A stretch of 11,863 bases of DNA, from positions 1 to 11,863 of the forward strand of contig CANCGR010000035.1 in assembly GCA_947377625.1 (NCBI GenBank), read 5' to 3'. The notes beneath the pieces are model-generated. The model did no database searches. It saw only the letters and a program-made list of their open reading frames with translations, and had not been told where the DNA came from. Within the stretch, counting starts at the first letter, position 1. Each line of letters begins with the position of its first letter. Position numbers and translations under genes: made by a program. Of the stretch, positions 1 to 7,053 are shown one piece after another. This DNA is from Gammaproteobacteria bacterium (GTDB taxonomy: Bacteria > Pseudomonadota > Gammaproteobacteria > Pseudomonadales > Pseudohongiellaceae).

Positions 1-773
1 ATGAATTCTGTGGGCATCTCAAACTGGTGCTGCTTGGGGTGATTGATTTTCTTTTTGGCGCGCCAGCGCGAGCCGCCTTCAAGCTCTTCAGCATCAAGTA
101 CGAAATCGTCGCTGGAACGGACTTTGGTAAACTTCTTCGGATCTTGTACTTTTTCTTTCTTCTTGGAGATGGGTTTGCGGCCTTTGCCGTCATCCTCATC
201 ACCTGCTTTTGATTCTTTGCGCAGCGTGCCTTTCTTGAAGTCGCCTTTGGCGTCCACGCGAGCCTCGGGCTTCGCATCAGGCTTGGCTTCTGCTCCAGGC
301 TTGGGTCGTTCCCTGGAAGCGGCGCCAGTACTTGGGCGCGCGGCATCTTCCTGCTTCTGTTTGGCTTCCGCCGCTTCTTTGAGCTTGCGTTCGGCTTCTT
401 CCTTGATTTTCTGCTCTGCCAGCAGCTTTTCTTTTTCTGCGGCTTCTTTCTGCGCTTCTTCAACGCTGCGTTTTACATAAGTGCGTTTTTTGCGCACTTC
501 GACGTTAACCGTTTTGCTGCGGCCCTGATTGTCGGAAGTTTTGAGAGTTTCTACAGTTTTGCGTTTGAGAACAATTTTCCCGGGCGCGGTTTCAGCACCC
601 GAGTTGTCACCGTGGCGGCTCTTGAGGAACACAAGCAGCTTGGTGCGCTGGTCATTGTTGATCGGATCGGCAGCAGTAGTCTGCGGCAGACCCGCCTCCT
701 TGATTTGCTCAAGCAAGCGCTCAACCGGTACCCCAACCATCTTGGCCAAGTCTTGTATGGTTAAATCAGCCAT
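1..773 (-). CDS. infB: Translation initiation factor IF-2, N-terminal part (cut by window edge)
   Basis: IF2 is the GTPase that brings fMet-tRNA to the 30S P site and promotes 50S joining. Only the first 257 codons are in the window; the reading frame runs open off base 1, so the G domain and fMet-tRNA-binding C2 domain lie outside. Residues 1-55 form the small IF2 N-terminal domain (starts MADLTIQDLAKMVGV). About residues 95-215 are a long, highly charged Lys/Glu/Ala-rich linker, probably helical, as in gammaproteobacterial IF2. The ATG at 771-773 is chosen because it begins the conserved N-terminal domain and has purine-rich sequence (GGGGA, with AGGAG further up) upstream. It lies 50 bp after nusA on the same strand, with no terminator seen between them, so it is probably cotranscribed with rimP and nusA. 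Internal starts giving shorter IF2 forms, as in E. coli, cannot be judged here. Confidence 0.96.
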   Translation of the reverse strand, partial: MADLTIQDLAKMVGVPVERLLEQIKEAGLPQTTAADPINNDQRTKLLVFLKSRHGDNSGAETAPGKIVLKRKTVETLKTSDNQGRSKTVNVEVRKKRTYVKRSVEEAQKEAAEKEKLLAEQKIKEEAERKLKEAAEAKQKQEDAARPSTGAASRERPKPGAEAKPDAKPEARVDAKGDFKKGTLRKESKAGDEDDGKGRKPISKKKEKVQDPKKFTKVRSSDDFVLDAEELEGGSRWRAKKKINHPKQHQFEMPTEF

Positions 774-823
774 CTATTTTTCCCCGACCTCTCCTGCCCA
801 AGCAGATGTTGCGATCATTCAAT

Positions 824-2314
824 TCAGGCAAACCACGGCGCCCTTGCCGTCAGAATCAGCTGCCCTGCTTTTTCTTCATCCATATCGTCAATCACCATCA
901 GGTCATCGACCGCCTGTTCAGCAAGATCTTCCATGGTTTTGATGCCTATTGCAGCCATCGCCAGCGCCAGTTTGTTGTTCATGCCTTCCATATTAAGCAG
1001 GTCATCAGCGATGCCGGCTTTATTGATCTCTTCTTCCGAAGCAATGGCTTTGGTCAGCAGTGCATCCTTGGCCCTGTTTCTCAGTTCATTGGCGATTTCT
1101 TCGTCAAAGTCCTGGATTTCTGCGAGCTCTTCGATCGGCACATAAGCAATTTCTTCCAAACTGGTAAAGCCTTCCTGCACCAGAATGTCTGCTACCTCTT
1201 CATCCACATCCAATGCCTGCATGAATACTGTGATGATGCTGGAGCTTTCCTTCTCCAACTTGTCAGCCGCTTTTTCTTCGCTCATCACATTGATGGCCCA
1301 GCCGGTCAACTCGGCACTCAACTTCACGTTCTGCCCATTGCGCCCAATGGCTTGCGCCAGATTTTCTTCGGCTACCGCTACATCCATGGTGTGGGAATCT
1401 TCATCGACAACGATGGAGGCCACTTCGGCCGGCGACATCGCATTGATGACAAGCTGCGCCGGGTTGTCATCCCACAGGATGATGTCGATGCGCTCATTGG
1501 CCAACTCGCCAGATACCACCTGCACGCGCGAACCGCGCATACCGACGCAGGCACCCACCGGATCAATACGCTTGTCGTTGGTTTTCACAGCAATCTTGGC
1601 GCGTGAGCCAGGATCGCGGGCGGCAGCCTTGATCTCGATGATTTCTTCGGAAATCTCGGGCACTTCAATCTTGAACAACTCAATCAGCATCTGCGGCGAT
1701 GTGCGGCTCAACAACAATTGCGGACCGCGCGCTTCCGAACGCACTTCTGTCAACAACGCGCGTACGCGATCATTGATGCGGAAGGATTCTCTTGGAATCA
1801 GGTTTTCACGTGGCAACAGCCCTTCGGCATTGTTGCCCAAATCAACGATGACATTGTCTCTGGTGACTTTCTTTACAGTGCCCGACACCAGCTTGCCGAT
1901 CTTGCCTATATATTCGTTTACTACAATTTCGCGCTCTGCTTCCCTGACTTTCTGCACAATCACTTGCTTGGCTGTTTGTGCAGAGATCCTGCCGAACTCG
2001 ACGTTGTCGACTTTCTCCCTGTGGACATCTCCAACCTTCAGATTGGGATCAGCTTCGAGAGCTTCTTCAATGGTGAATTCAGAGCCCAGTGTTGCCATCT
2101 GGTCATCGGCAACCACCGTCCATTTGCGAAACGTTTCATAATTGCCGGTATTGCGATCAATGATTACTTCGCAATCAATGGTTTCTTCTTCCGGATAGCG
2201 TTTCTTGGTCGCAGAAGCCAATGCAGACTCCAGCGCCTTGAAGATAACTTCACGAGACACGCCTTTTTCGTTGGATACGGCATCTGCCACCAAAAGAATT
2301 TCTTTGTTGTTCAT
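824..2314 (-). CDS. nusA: Transcription termination/antitermination factor NusA
   Basis: NusA binds RNA polymerase during elongation, promotes pausing and hairpin-dependent termination, and takes part in rRNA and phage-type antitermination. The 496-residue product matches the E. coli length (495). Domains in order: polymerase-binding N-terminal domain (about 1-130), S1 domain (about 135-200), KH1 (about 230-295, GMRG loop at 258-261), KH2 (about 300-345, GRNG at 324-327), then two acidic C-terminal repeats (about 365-420 and 440-492). The two repeats are the type that bind the alpha-subunit C-terminal domain and lambda N in enterics; they are absent from many other bacteria, so their presence fits Gammaproteobacteria. 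The ATG at 2312-2314 follows AGGTAAAAG. The gene lies 55 bp downstream of rimP and 50 bp upstream of infB. Regulation of the operon by NusA itself is plausible given the leader terminators at 2857-3020. Confidence 0.98.
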   Translation of the reverse strand: MNNKEILLVADAVSNEKGVSREVIFKALESALASATKKRYPEEETIDCEVIIDRNTGNYETFRKWTVVADDQMATLGSEFTIEEALEADPNLKVGDVHREKVDNVEFGRISAQTAKQVIVQKVREAEREIVVNEYIGKIGKLVSGTVKKVTRDNVIVDLGNNAEGLLPRENLIPRESFRINDRVRALLTEVRSEARGPQLLLSRTSPQMLIELFKIEVPEISEEIIEIKAAARDPGSRAKIAVKTNDKRIDPVGACVGMRGSRVQVVSGELANERIDIILWDDNPAQLVINAMSPAEVASIVVDEDSHTMDVAVAEENLAQAIGRNGQNVKLSAELTGWAINVMSEEKAADKLEKESSSIITVFMQALDVDEEVADILVQEGFTSLEEIAYVPIEELAEIQDFDEEIANELRNRAKDALLTKAIASEEEINKAGIADDLLNMEGMNNKLALAMAAIGIKTMEDLAEQAVDDLMVIDDMDEEKAGQLILTARAPWFA

Positions 2315-2369
2315 ATGCTTTTACCTGCATCATTCCCGCAAAAAATAATTCACCCGTATCCGTTCTGGA

Positions 2370-2837
2370 TCAATCCTCAATCACCAGATTGGCTTTCTCG
2401 ATTGTGAGCAGAGGAAATTTAATTTCTTCTCCATCTACCTTCACAATAATTTCCACCTCTCCATCGGCGCCTGTCACTTCCTGCAACACACCGGTGAAGT
2501 TTCTCCGACCGCCAATGTTACCGCTCAGGCGAATCTTGAGTTTCGAATTCAGGTACATCTTGTAATGTTCTGGACGGAACAGTATCCGGTCCATGCCTGG
2601 CGATGAAACTTCCAGGGTATATTCATCCTTGATCGGGTCTTCCACATCAAGAATGCTGCTGACTTGTCGACTAGCCTCGGCGCAATCTTCAATATTGACG
2701 CCACCGCTTTTGTCGATAAAAACTCTCAGCAGGGTATGCCTACCTTGTCCAAGGTATTCAACACCCCACAACTGCAAGCCCAGTGCGATGATCACCGGCT
2801 CTATCATCTTTTGGATGACTTCGGCTTTTGTCGCCAT
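2370..2837 (-). CDS. rimP: Ribosome maturation factor RimP
   Basis: RimP binds the immature 30S subunit and helps assemble it. The product is 155 residues (E. coli 150), with an N-terminal alpha/beta domain (about 1-83) holding the family motif VSSPGMDR at 77-84 and a C-terminal Sm-like beta-barrel (about 88-155). The frame is open upstream to about 2933, but I chose the ATG at 2835-2837. It starts the protein as in homologues (MATKAEVIQKMIEPVI...), and the extra upstream codons run through the U-tract and stem of a terminator hairpin (2857-2880) and have no family similarity. The ribosome-binding sequence is poor (GGAATGGTG just upstream). It is the first protein gene after tRNA-fMet and leads into nusA and infB. 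Confidence 0.96.
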   Translation of the reverse strand: MATKAEVIQKMIEPVIIALGLQLWGVEYLGQGRHTLLRVFIDKSGGVNIEDCAEASRQVSSILDVEDPIKDEYTLEVSSPGMDRILFRPEHYKMYLNSKLKIRLSGNIGGRRNFTGVLQEVTGADGEVEIIVKVDGEEIKFPLLTIEKANLVIED

Positions 2838-2856
2838 ATCACCATTCCGTACAAAC

Positions 2857-2880
2857 AAAAAATGGGCACCAGGCCCACTT
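2857..2880 (-). terminator. Intrinsic terminator/attenuator just before rimP (T2)
   Basis: On the minus strand TGGGC (2877-2873), loop CTGGT, GCCCA (2867-2863) form a perfect 5-bp GC-rich stem. It extends to 8 pairs with one G·U and two A-U pairs that use bases of the tract, and runs into six U residues (2862-2857). It sits only 19 nt before the rimP ATG, downstream of the tRNA-fMet promoter and a first terminator. It must therefore be read through for rimP, nusA and infB to be expressed, unless a promoter I cannot see lies between. That position suggests an attenuator rather than an end-of-operon terminator; this role is inferred. Confidence 0.75.
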
Positions 2881-2957
2881 CGAATCAGCTGCTTGTAGCG
2901 CAGCGCATGCACTTGCTGAACATTCAAAACCAACTACAAGCTTTGGAGCCTTCAGCC

Positions 2958-2978
2958 CCTAAGCGCCCTGCGCTCAGG
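2958..2978 (-). promoter_or_regulatory. Stem-loop in the rimP–nusA leader RNA
   Basis: An inverted repeat with 9-bp arms and a 3-base loop: CCTGAGCGC / AGG / GCGCTTAGG on the minus strand, perfect apart from one G·U. No U-tract follows, so it is not a terminator by itself. It lies between the two terminator hairpins of the leader. It could be an RNase III or NusA/antitermination target or part of a folding switch; E. coli metY–nusA transcripts are processed by RNase III in this part of the operon. The function here is inferred. Confidence 0.5.
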
Positions 2979-2997
2979 CCTGGAAAGCCCACCAAAT

Positions 2998-3020
2998 AAA
3001 AAGCCCCATGTAGGGGCCTT
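2998..3020 (-). terminator. Intrinsic terminator downstream of tRNA-fMet (T1)
   Basis: On the minus strand GCCCC (3017-3013), loop TACAT, GGGGC (3007-3003) form a perfect stem, extended by one G·U and A-U pairs, followed by a run of T (3002-2998). It lies 91 nt after the CCA end of tRNA-fMet, so it would end the tRNA transcript, with partial readthrough feeding rimP–nusA–infB. Confidence 0.8.
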
Positions 3021-3111
3021 CTATTCAACACTTCTCGATTCAGTCCTACACGATCAGCACTGCTTGCAGTTGCCTGCATTTCCAACCTGACATCTGAGTC
3101 AAGGAAGGTAT

Positions 3112-3188
<77 letters not shown>

Positions 3189-3218
3189 ATAAATCCTATT
3201 AGTACAGCAAGGGCGCGG

Positions 3219-3247
3219 ATTATATGTACCGCACCATGCTCGGTCAA
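3219..3247 (-). promoter_or_regulatory. Strong sigma-70 promoter for tRNA-fMet and the rimP–nusA–infB unit
   Basis: On the minus strand a -35 box TTGACC (3247-3242, 5 of 6 consensus), an exact 17-bp spacer and a perfect -10 box TATAAT (3224-3219). The sequence after the -10 box is CCGCGCCC, a GC-rich discriminator typical of stable-RNA promoters under stringent (ppGpp/DksA) control. Transcription would start near 3212, about 24 nt before the tRNA 5' end. Stringent control is inferred from the discriminator. Confidence 0.88.
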
Positions 3248-3317
3248 TAAAAGCTTGCTGGTAAAAACACTTTCCCGCAAATGAATCGATAAATAACTAC
3301 TAATCTGTAAATAATAA

Positions 3318-3402
3318 TGGTGCCCAAGGCCGGACTTGAACCGGCATAACCGAAGTCACTACCCCCTCAAGATAGCGTGTCTACCAATTTCACCACTTGG
3401 GC
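3318..3402 (-). tRNA. tRNA-Leu (GAG)
   Basis: An 85-nt class II tRNA with encoded CCA. The acceptor pairs GCCCAAG with CTTGGGC, followed by ACCA. The anticodon stem CTATC/GGTAG encloses loop TTGAGGG, giving anticodon GAG for CUU/CUC codons. A long variable arm follows (about 13 nt, GTGACTTCGGTTA), as leucine tRNAs have, then a T-arm GCCGG/TTCAAGT/CCGGC. It begins 21 bp after secG, too close for a separate conventional promoter unless that lies inside secG, so it is probably processed from the secG transcript. The same secG–tRNA-Leu order is found in Pseudomonas. Confidence 0.96.
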
Positions 3403-3423
3403 TTTAATTTAATTTTCCGCTGT

Positions 3424-3858
3424 TTACTTGGCAGGCTCAACAGATTTCGTTGTCGCCTGATTTTCATCAATCTGCTGAGGGGCAGCAGGTTCAACGGTTG
3501 CGCTCTGGGTAGCTGCCGCAGGAGCTTGTGTTGCTTTACTGATACCCGCAGAAGGCAAATCACCAGCAGCAGTGCCTGCATCTGGACTTGCCAATAACGA
3601 ATCTTCAACCTTGACACCCGAATCTGCTTGCTGTTTGGCAAGTACGGCAAGACCCAAACTGGTAGCAAAAAACACTATCGCCAACCAGGTTGTAGATTTG
3701 GTCAACGCATTGCCACTGCCGGCACCACCAAACATGGTCTGCGAAGCTCCACTGCCAAAGGAGGCGCCCATATCAGCACCTTTGCCATGTTGAATCAGCA
3801 CCAGCCCAATGATGGCTACTGCCGACAATACATGCACCACAACAATTAACGATTCCAT
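3424..3858 (-). CDS. secG: Preprotein translocase subunit SecG
   Basis: SecG is the small inner-membrane subunit of the SecYEG channel and stimulates SecA-driven export. The 144-residue product has two hydrophobic segments (about 3-22 and 56-75) separated by the conserved cytoplasmic loop QHGKGADMGASFGSGASQT (23-41) and the FGG that follows. After residue 76 there is a long low-complexity tail rich in Ala, Thr, Pro, Ser and Gln, making the protein longer than E. coli SecG (110). Such variable tails occur in this family. The ATG at 3856-3858 begins directly at the first membrane segment; its ribosome-binding sequence is weak. It lies 27 bp after tpiA and 21 bp before tRNA-Leu, consistent with one transcript. 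Confidence 0.96.
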   Translation of the reverse strand: MESLIVVVHVLSAVAIIGLVLIQHGKGADMGASFGSGASQTMFGGAGSGNALTKSTTWLAIVFFATSLGLAVLAKQQADSGVKVEDSLLASPDAGTAAGDLPSAGISKATQAPAAATQSATVEPAAPQQIDENQATTKSVEPAK

Positions 3859-3885
3859 ATAAATCTTTACCCGATTCTTACTGAA

Positions 3886-4644
3886 TCACTTATTGAATCC
3901 GGCGCATATCGCCAGAAATTCTTTCGCCACCAATGAGGCACCACCCACCAGAGCACCATCAACGTCAGGCTCTTGCGCAAGTTCAGCAACATTGCTTGCT
4001 CTCACGCTGCCTCCATACAGCACTCGCATACTGCTAGCACTGGAGGGACTCAGGCTCGCAATATAGTTGCGAATAAAGCCATGCACGGCTTGCGCCTGCG
4101 CAGGAGTTGCAGTGACACCGGTTCCAATTGCCCATACCGGCTCATAAGCAATCACTGCTCCTGCAAACACATCAATTCCACAACTTTGCAGAACCGCATC
4201 CAGCTGTCGCTGCACTACCCGCTCGGTGATGCCGGCTGCACGCTCTGCTTCATTTTCGCCCACACAAAGAATGGGCACCAGTGAATAGAGACGGGCCGCT
4301 GCAAATTTGGCAGCAACCGCAGCATCTGTTTCACCAAACAATCTGCGACGCTCGGAATGCCCCACCACCACATACGAGCATCCCAGCTCTTTCAACATGG
4401 GGGCAGATACTTCGCCCGTAAAGGCTCCCTGTTCAGAATCGTGGAGATTCTGGGCTCCCAAGCCCACTTCGGTTTCACGCAACAGAACTTTGAGCTGCTG
4501 CAGATACACGAACGGCGGGCACAGCACAATTTCACTTTGTCCTGGCGTGCCCGAGGCCTTCACGAACTCATGGATATAGTGTTGCATCCATTCAATCTGG
4601 CCGTGCATCTTCCAGTTGGCAATCACCAAAGGAATGCGTTTCAT
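3886..4644 (-). CDS. tpiA: Triosephosphate isomerase
   Basis: Interconverts dihydroxyacetone phosphate and glyceraldehyde 3-phosphate in glycolysis and gluconeogenesis; a cytosolic TIM barrel. The 252-residue product has the usual length. Substrate-binding Asn10 and Lys12 lie in ANWKM, catalytic His96 in GHSERR, and the catalytic glutamate Glu168 in AYEPVWAIGTG, where the AIGTG part forms the mobile loop over the active site. The phosphate-binding YGGSV is near the C-terminus. The start is the ATG at 4642-4644, which gives the canonical N-terminus. It is followed after 27 bp by secG and preceded by glmM with a 93-bp gap, the Pseudomonas-type order (in E. coli tpiA is elsewhere). Confidence 0.98.
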   Translation of the reverse strand: MKRIPLVIANWKMHGQIEWMQHYIHEFVKASGTPGQSEIVLCPPFVYLQQLKVLLRETEVGLGAQNLHDSEQGAFTGEVSAPMLKELGCSYVVVGHSERRRLFGETDAAVAAKFAAARLYSLVPILCVGENEAERAAGITERVVQRQLDAVLQSCGIDVFAGAVIAYEPVWAIGTGVTATPAQAQAVHGFIRNYIASLSPSSASSMRVLYGGSVRASNVAELAQEPDVDGALVGGASLVAKEFLAICAGFNK

Positions 4645-4737
4645 GAGTTCACTGATTCGCAGTTTGTGCCTGTAAAAAGGCCGGCAAGTCTAACCAAGAA
4701 GACATGCACAAGCAAGGAAAGCGGCTCTGGCAAAGGC

Positions 4738-6072
4738 TCAACCAACTTGAGCTCTGACCACATCTGCCAGCTCGTTTGCCAACCTTCCAACCAGCACTGC
4801 ATCCTCACCCTCCACCATCACCCTGACCACTGGTTCGGTACCTGACGGTCTCAGCAGTACACGGCCACGGCCACCCAGTTGGGACTCAACTTCTTTTTGT
4901 GCAGCGGCAATTGCGGAGTTACCAGCAAGCAATTCACGGCGGATCATTTTTATATTGATCATAAGCTGTGGAAATTTGGTCATTCCACGTTTGATGTCCG
5001 CCAGTGATTTGCCCTGGCTTTGCATGGCAGCAAGCACTTGTAATGCTGCAACAATCCCATCACCGGTAGTTGTCACATCCAGGCAGATAAGGTGGCCGGA
5101 AGACTCACCGCCATAAATCCAGCCATTGGCTTGCAGCTCGGCCATTACGTAGCGGTCACCCACTTTGGCACGCACCAGGGCAATGCCCTTGTCCTTGAGA
5201 GCCAGCTCAAGGCCGAGATTGCTCATTTGGGTTCCCACCACACCTCGCCACGACGACGTTGCCGAAAATTTGCTGCTAGCGATGATGTATAACAACTCAT
5301 CACCATCCACTAACGCACCGGTGTGATCAACCATGATGACCCTGTCGCCATCGCCGTCGAAGGCAATGCCAAGATCAGCCTGCTGCGCCAGTACTTCTTC
5401 CACCAGCTTTTGTGGATGCGTTGAGCCGCATTTATCATTGATATTCAAACCATCGGGTTTGTTGCCAATTACACTTACTTTTGCACCGAGCTCCTGAAAG
5501 ACATTGGGAGCAATATGATAGGTAGCGCCGTTGGCACAATCGACCACGATTTTTAGCCCCTTCAGTTTCTGTGCAGATTTGTAAGTGCTTTTGCAGAATT
5601 CGATGTAACGACCCGCCGCATCATTGATGCGAACCACTTTGCCAATTGCATTGGATGGCACAATCACAAAATCTTCCGTCAATGCCTTTTCAATGGCCAA
5701 CTCAATTTCATCATCCAGCTTGGCACCTTCAGCAGAAAAGAACTTGATGCCGTTGTCCTGGTGCGGATTATGGGAGGCACTGATGACGATACCTGCCTGC
5801 GCGCCGAAAGTACGAGTCAGATAGGCAATGGCAGGAGTTGGCATTGGCCCCAGCATGTTGATATCGATGCCGGCAGAACTGAGTCCTGCTTCAAGTGCCG
5901 CTTCAAACATGTAACCGGATATACGCGTGTCTTTGCCTATCAACACTTTGCCTTTGCCTTTTTCGGCAAAGACTTTGCCGGTGGCCCAGCCAAGTTTGAG
6001 CATGAAGTCCGGCATGATCGGATATTCACCGACTGCACCGCGTATGCCATCTGTTCCAAAATATTTTTTCAT
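4738..6072 (-). CDS. glmM: Phosphoglucosamine mutase
   Basis: Converts glucosamine 6-phosphate to glucosamine 1-phosphate, the step before GlmU in UDP-GlcNAc synthesis for peptidoglycan and lipopolysaccharide. The 444-residue product matches E. coli (445). Four alpha-phosphohexomutase signatures are visible: FGTDGIRG at the N-terminus; the catalytic serine loop ISASHNP with phospho-acceptor Ser100; the metal loop DGDGDR with Asp239, 241 and 243; and the sugar loop GGESSGH (321-327). The phosphate loop RPSGTEP (408-414) is near the end. The frame is open upstream to 6126, but the ATG at 6070-6072 starts the family N-terminus (MKKYFGTDG) and has a strong GAGAGGAAG site overlapping the end of folP. 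It follows folP by 10 bp, so the two are surely cotranscribed and probably translationally coupled. Confidence 0.98.
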   Translation of the reverse strand: MKKYFGTDGIRGAVGEYPIMPDFMLKLGWATGKVFAEKGKGKVLIGKDTRISGYMFEAALEAGLSSAGIDINMLGPMPTPAIAYLTRTFGAQAGIVISASHNPHQDNGIKFFSAEGAKLDDEIELAIEKALTEDFVIVPSNAIGKVVRINDAAGRYIEFCKSTYKSAQKLKGLKIVVDCANGATYHIAPNVFQELGAKVSVIGNKPDGLNINDKCGSTHPQKLVEEVLAQQADLGIAFDGDGDRVIMVDHTGALVDGDELLYIIASSKFSATSSWRGVVGTQMSNLGLELALKDKGIALVRAKVGDRYVMAELQANGWIYGGESSGHLICLDVTTTGDGIVAALQVLAAMQSQGKSLADIKRGMTKFPQLMINIKMIRRELLAGNSAIAAAQKEVESQLGGRGRVLLRPSGTEPVVRVMVEGEDAVLVGRLANELADVVRAQVG

Positions 6073-6082
6073 GATCTTCCTC

Positions 6083-6937
6083 TCAAGCGCCCGGCAGTTG
6101 GCTATGCGCAGCTGCATTGACTGCATGCCAAACTTTTACTGCATCTACCATACTCGCTACATCGTGGGTTCTGATGATGCAGGCACCATTCTGCATCGCC
6201 AGCACAGCGGCAGCAATGCCGGCAGCCTCCCGTTCTTTCTCGGATTTACCAGTAAGGTCACCCAGCATGCGTTTGCGGGACATGCCCACCAAAATTGGCA
6301 GGTTCAGTGGTAGCAGCTCTTTCAGCCGGGCCAGCAAGACCAGATTATGCTGCAATGTTTTGCCAAAGCCGAAACCTGGATCAATCAGCAGTTTGTTCAC
6401 ACCACTATGTTGGCAAACCTCAACGCGAGATTGCAGAAAACCTGCGACTTCCGCAGCCACATCGCTGTAACTCGCCATTTTTTGCATGGTGGCAGGAGCT
6501 CCTTTCATATGCATGAGACACACAGGCAGTTGCACATGCGCAGCAGCTTCCAGCGCGCCCGGCTCACTTAGGGCACGCACATCATTGATCAAGCCCGCAC
6601 CTGCACCGGCAGCTTCTCTAATCACACCGGCGTTGCTGGTATCGACTGACAACACAATATCGAAACGGGCTGAGAGCGCTTGCAATACTGGCAACACCCG
6701 GTCCATTTCCTGCTGACTTGATACCGGCTCCGCACCAGGACGGGTGGATTCACCGCCGATATCCAGCATGGTGGCACCAGCATTCACCATGGCACTGGCA
6801 CGCTCAATCACTGCTGATAACTGCAGCAGGCCAGCACTGAACAGTTCGCCGCCGTCTGAAAAGGAATCCGGGGTGATATTGAGAATGCCCATCACTTGCG
6901 GGATGGAAAGATCAAGCGTTCTGGTGCCGAATTGCAT
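6083..6937 (-). CDS. folP: Dihydropteroate synthase
   Basis: Condenses p-aminobenzoate with hydroxymethyl-dihydropterin diphosphate to form dihydropteroate in folate synthesis; it is the sulfonamide target. The 284-residue product fits the family (E. coli 282). Motifs in order: NITPDSFSDGG from Asn20, DIGGESTRPGA from Asp59, SVDT at about 97-100, LMHMKG at 141-146, DPGFGFGKT from Asp186, GMSRKR at 218-223 and RTHDV at 256-260, covering the pterin and pABA sites. I chose the ATG at 6935-6937 because it gives the family N-terminus and has AAGG six bases upstream. A TTG 11 codons earlier (6968-6970) is in frame but lies at the edge of a hairpin. It is 116 bp from ftsH and 10 bp from glmM. The ftsH–folP–glmM order is the same in E. 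coli. Confidence 0.97.
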   Translation of the reverse strand: MQFGTRTLDLSIPQVMGILNITPDSFSDGGELFSAGLLQLSAVIERASAMVNAGATMLDIGGESTRPGAEPVSSQQEMDRVLPVLQALSARFDIVLSVDTSNAGVIREAAGAGAGLINDVRALSEPGALEAAAHVQLPVCLMHMKGAPATMQKMASYSDVAAEVAGFLQSRVEVCQHSGVNKLLIDPGFGFGKTLQHNLVLLARLKELLPLNLPILVGMSRKRMLGDLTGKSEKEREAAGIAAAVLAMQNGACIIRTHDVASMVDAVKVWHAVNAAAHSQLPGA

Positions 6938-6968
6938 GGATAGCCTTGTACTTTTGCCGTGGTGTCGC

Positions 6969-7012
6969 AAAGATCACAAATGAAAAGGAGCTCCGCAGAG
7001 CTCCTGATCTTT
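6969..7012 (-). terminator. Nested hairpin between ftsH and folP, possible terminator/attenuator
   Basis: A perfect 8-bp inverted repeat AGGAGCTC / GAGCTCCT with a 4-base loop lies at 6986-7005. On the minus strand it is followed by TTTCATTTG, a short and interrupted U-rich stretch. Around it is a second perfect 7-bp pair, AAAGATC (6969-6975) with GATCTTT (7006-7012), which would add an outer stem with a one-sided internal loop. A further weak repeat, TTCAGTC/GACTGAA, lies at 7011-7036. It sits between ftsH and folP, so it could reduce readthrough or protect an ftsH mRNA 3' end; the U-tract is too poor to be sure of termination. Confidence 0.5.
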
Positions 7013-7053
7013 CAGTCAATTCAGCCAAAGACTGAACCATTTAGCCTGAATGT

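Noticed and set aside
1..480. Plus-strand Ser/Ala-rich frame at the left edge
   Set aside because: It is the complement of the Lys/Glu/Ala-rich linker of infB, which explains its composition.
806..2407. Long plus-strand open frames opposite nusA
   Set aside because: They overlap nusA entirely, have shadow-like composition and no homologous motifs; nusA is complete on the minus strand.
2838..2933. In-frame 32-codon N-terminal extension of rimP
   Set aside because: It runs through the stem and U-tract of the T2 terminator, has no similarity to RimP N-termini, and the ATG at 2837 gives the family start.
4645..4737. Possible internal promoter before tpiA (TTGCTT, 17 bp, TAGACT on the minus strand)
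   Set aside because: Only 3 and 4 of 6 matches; not better than expected by chance in a 93-bp gap, though the gap is large for this operon and would be worth a start-site map.
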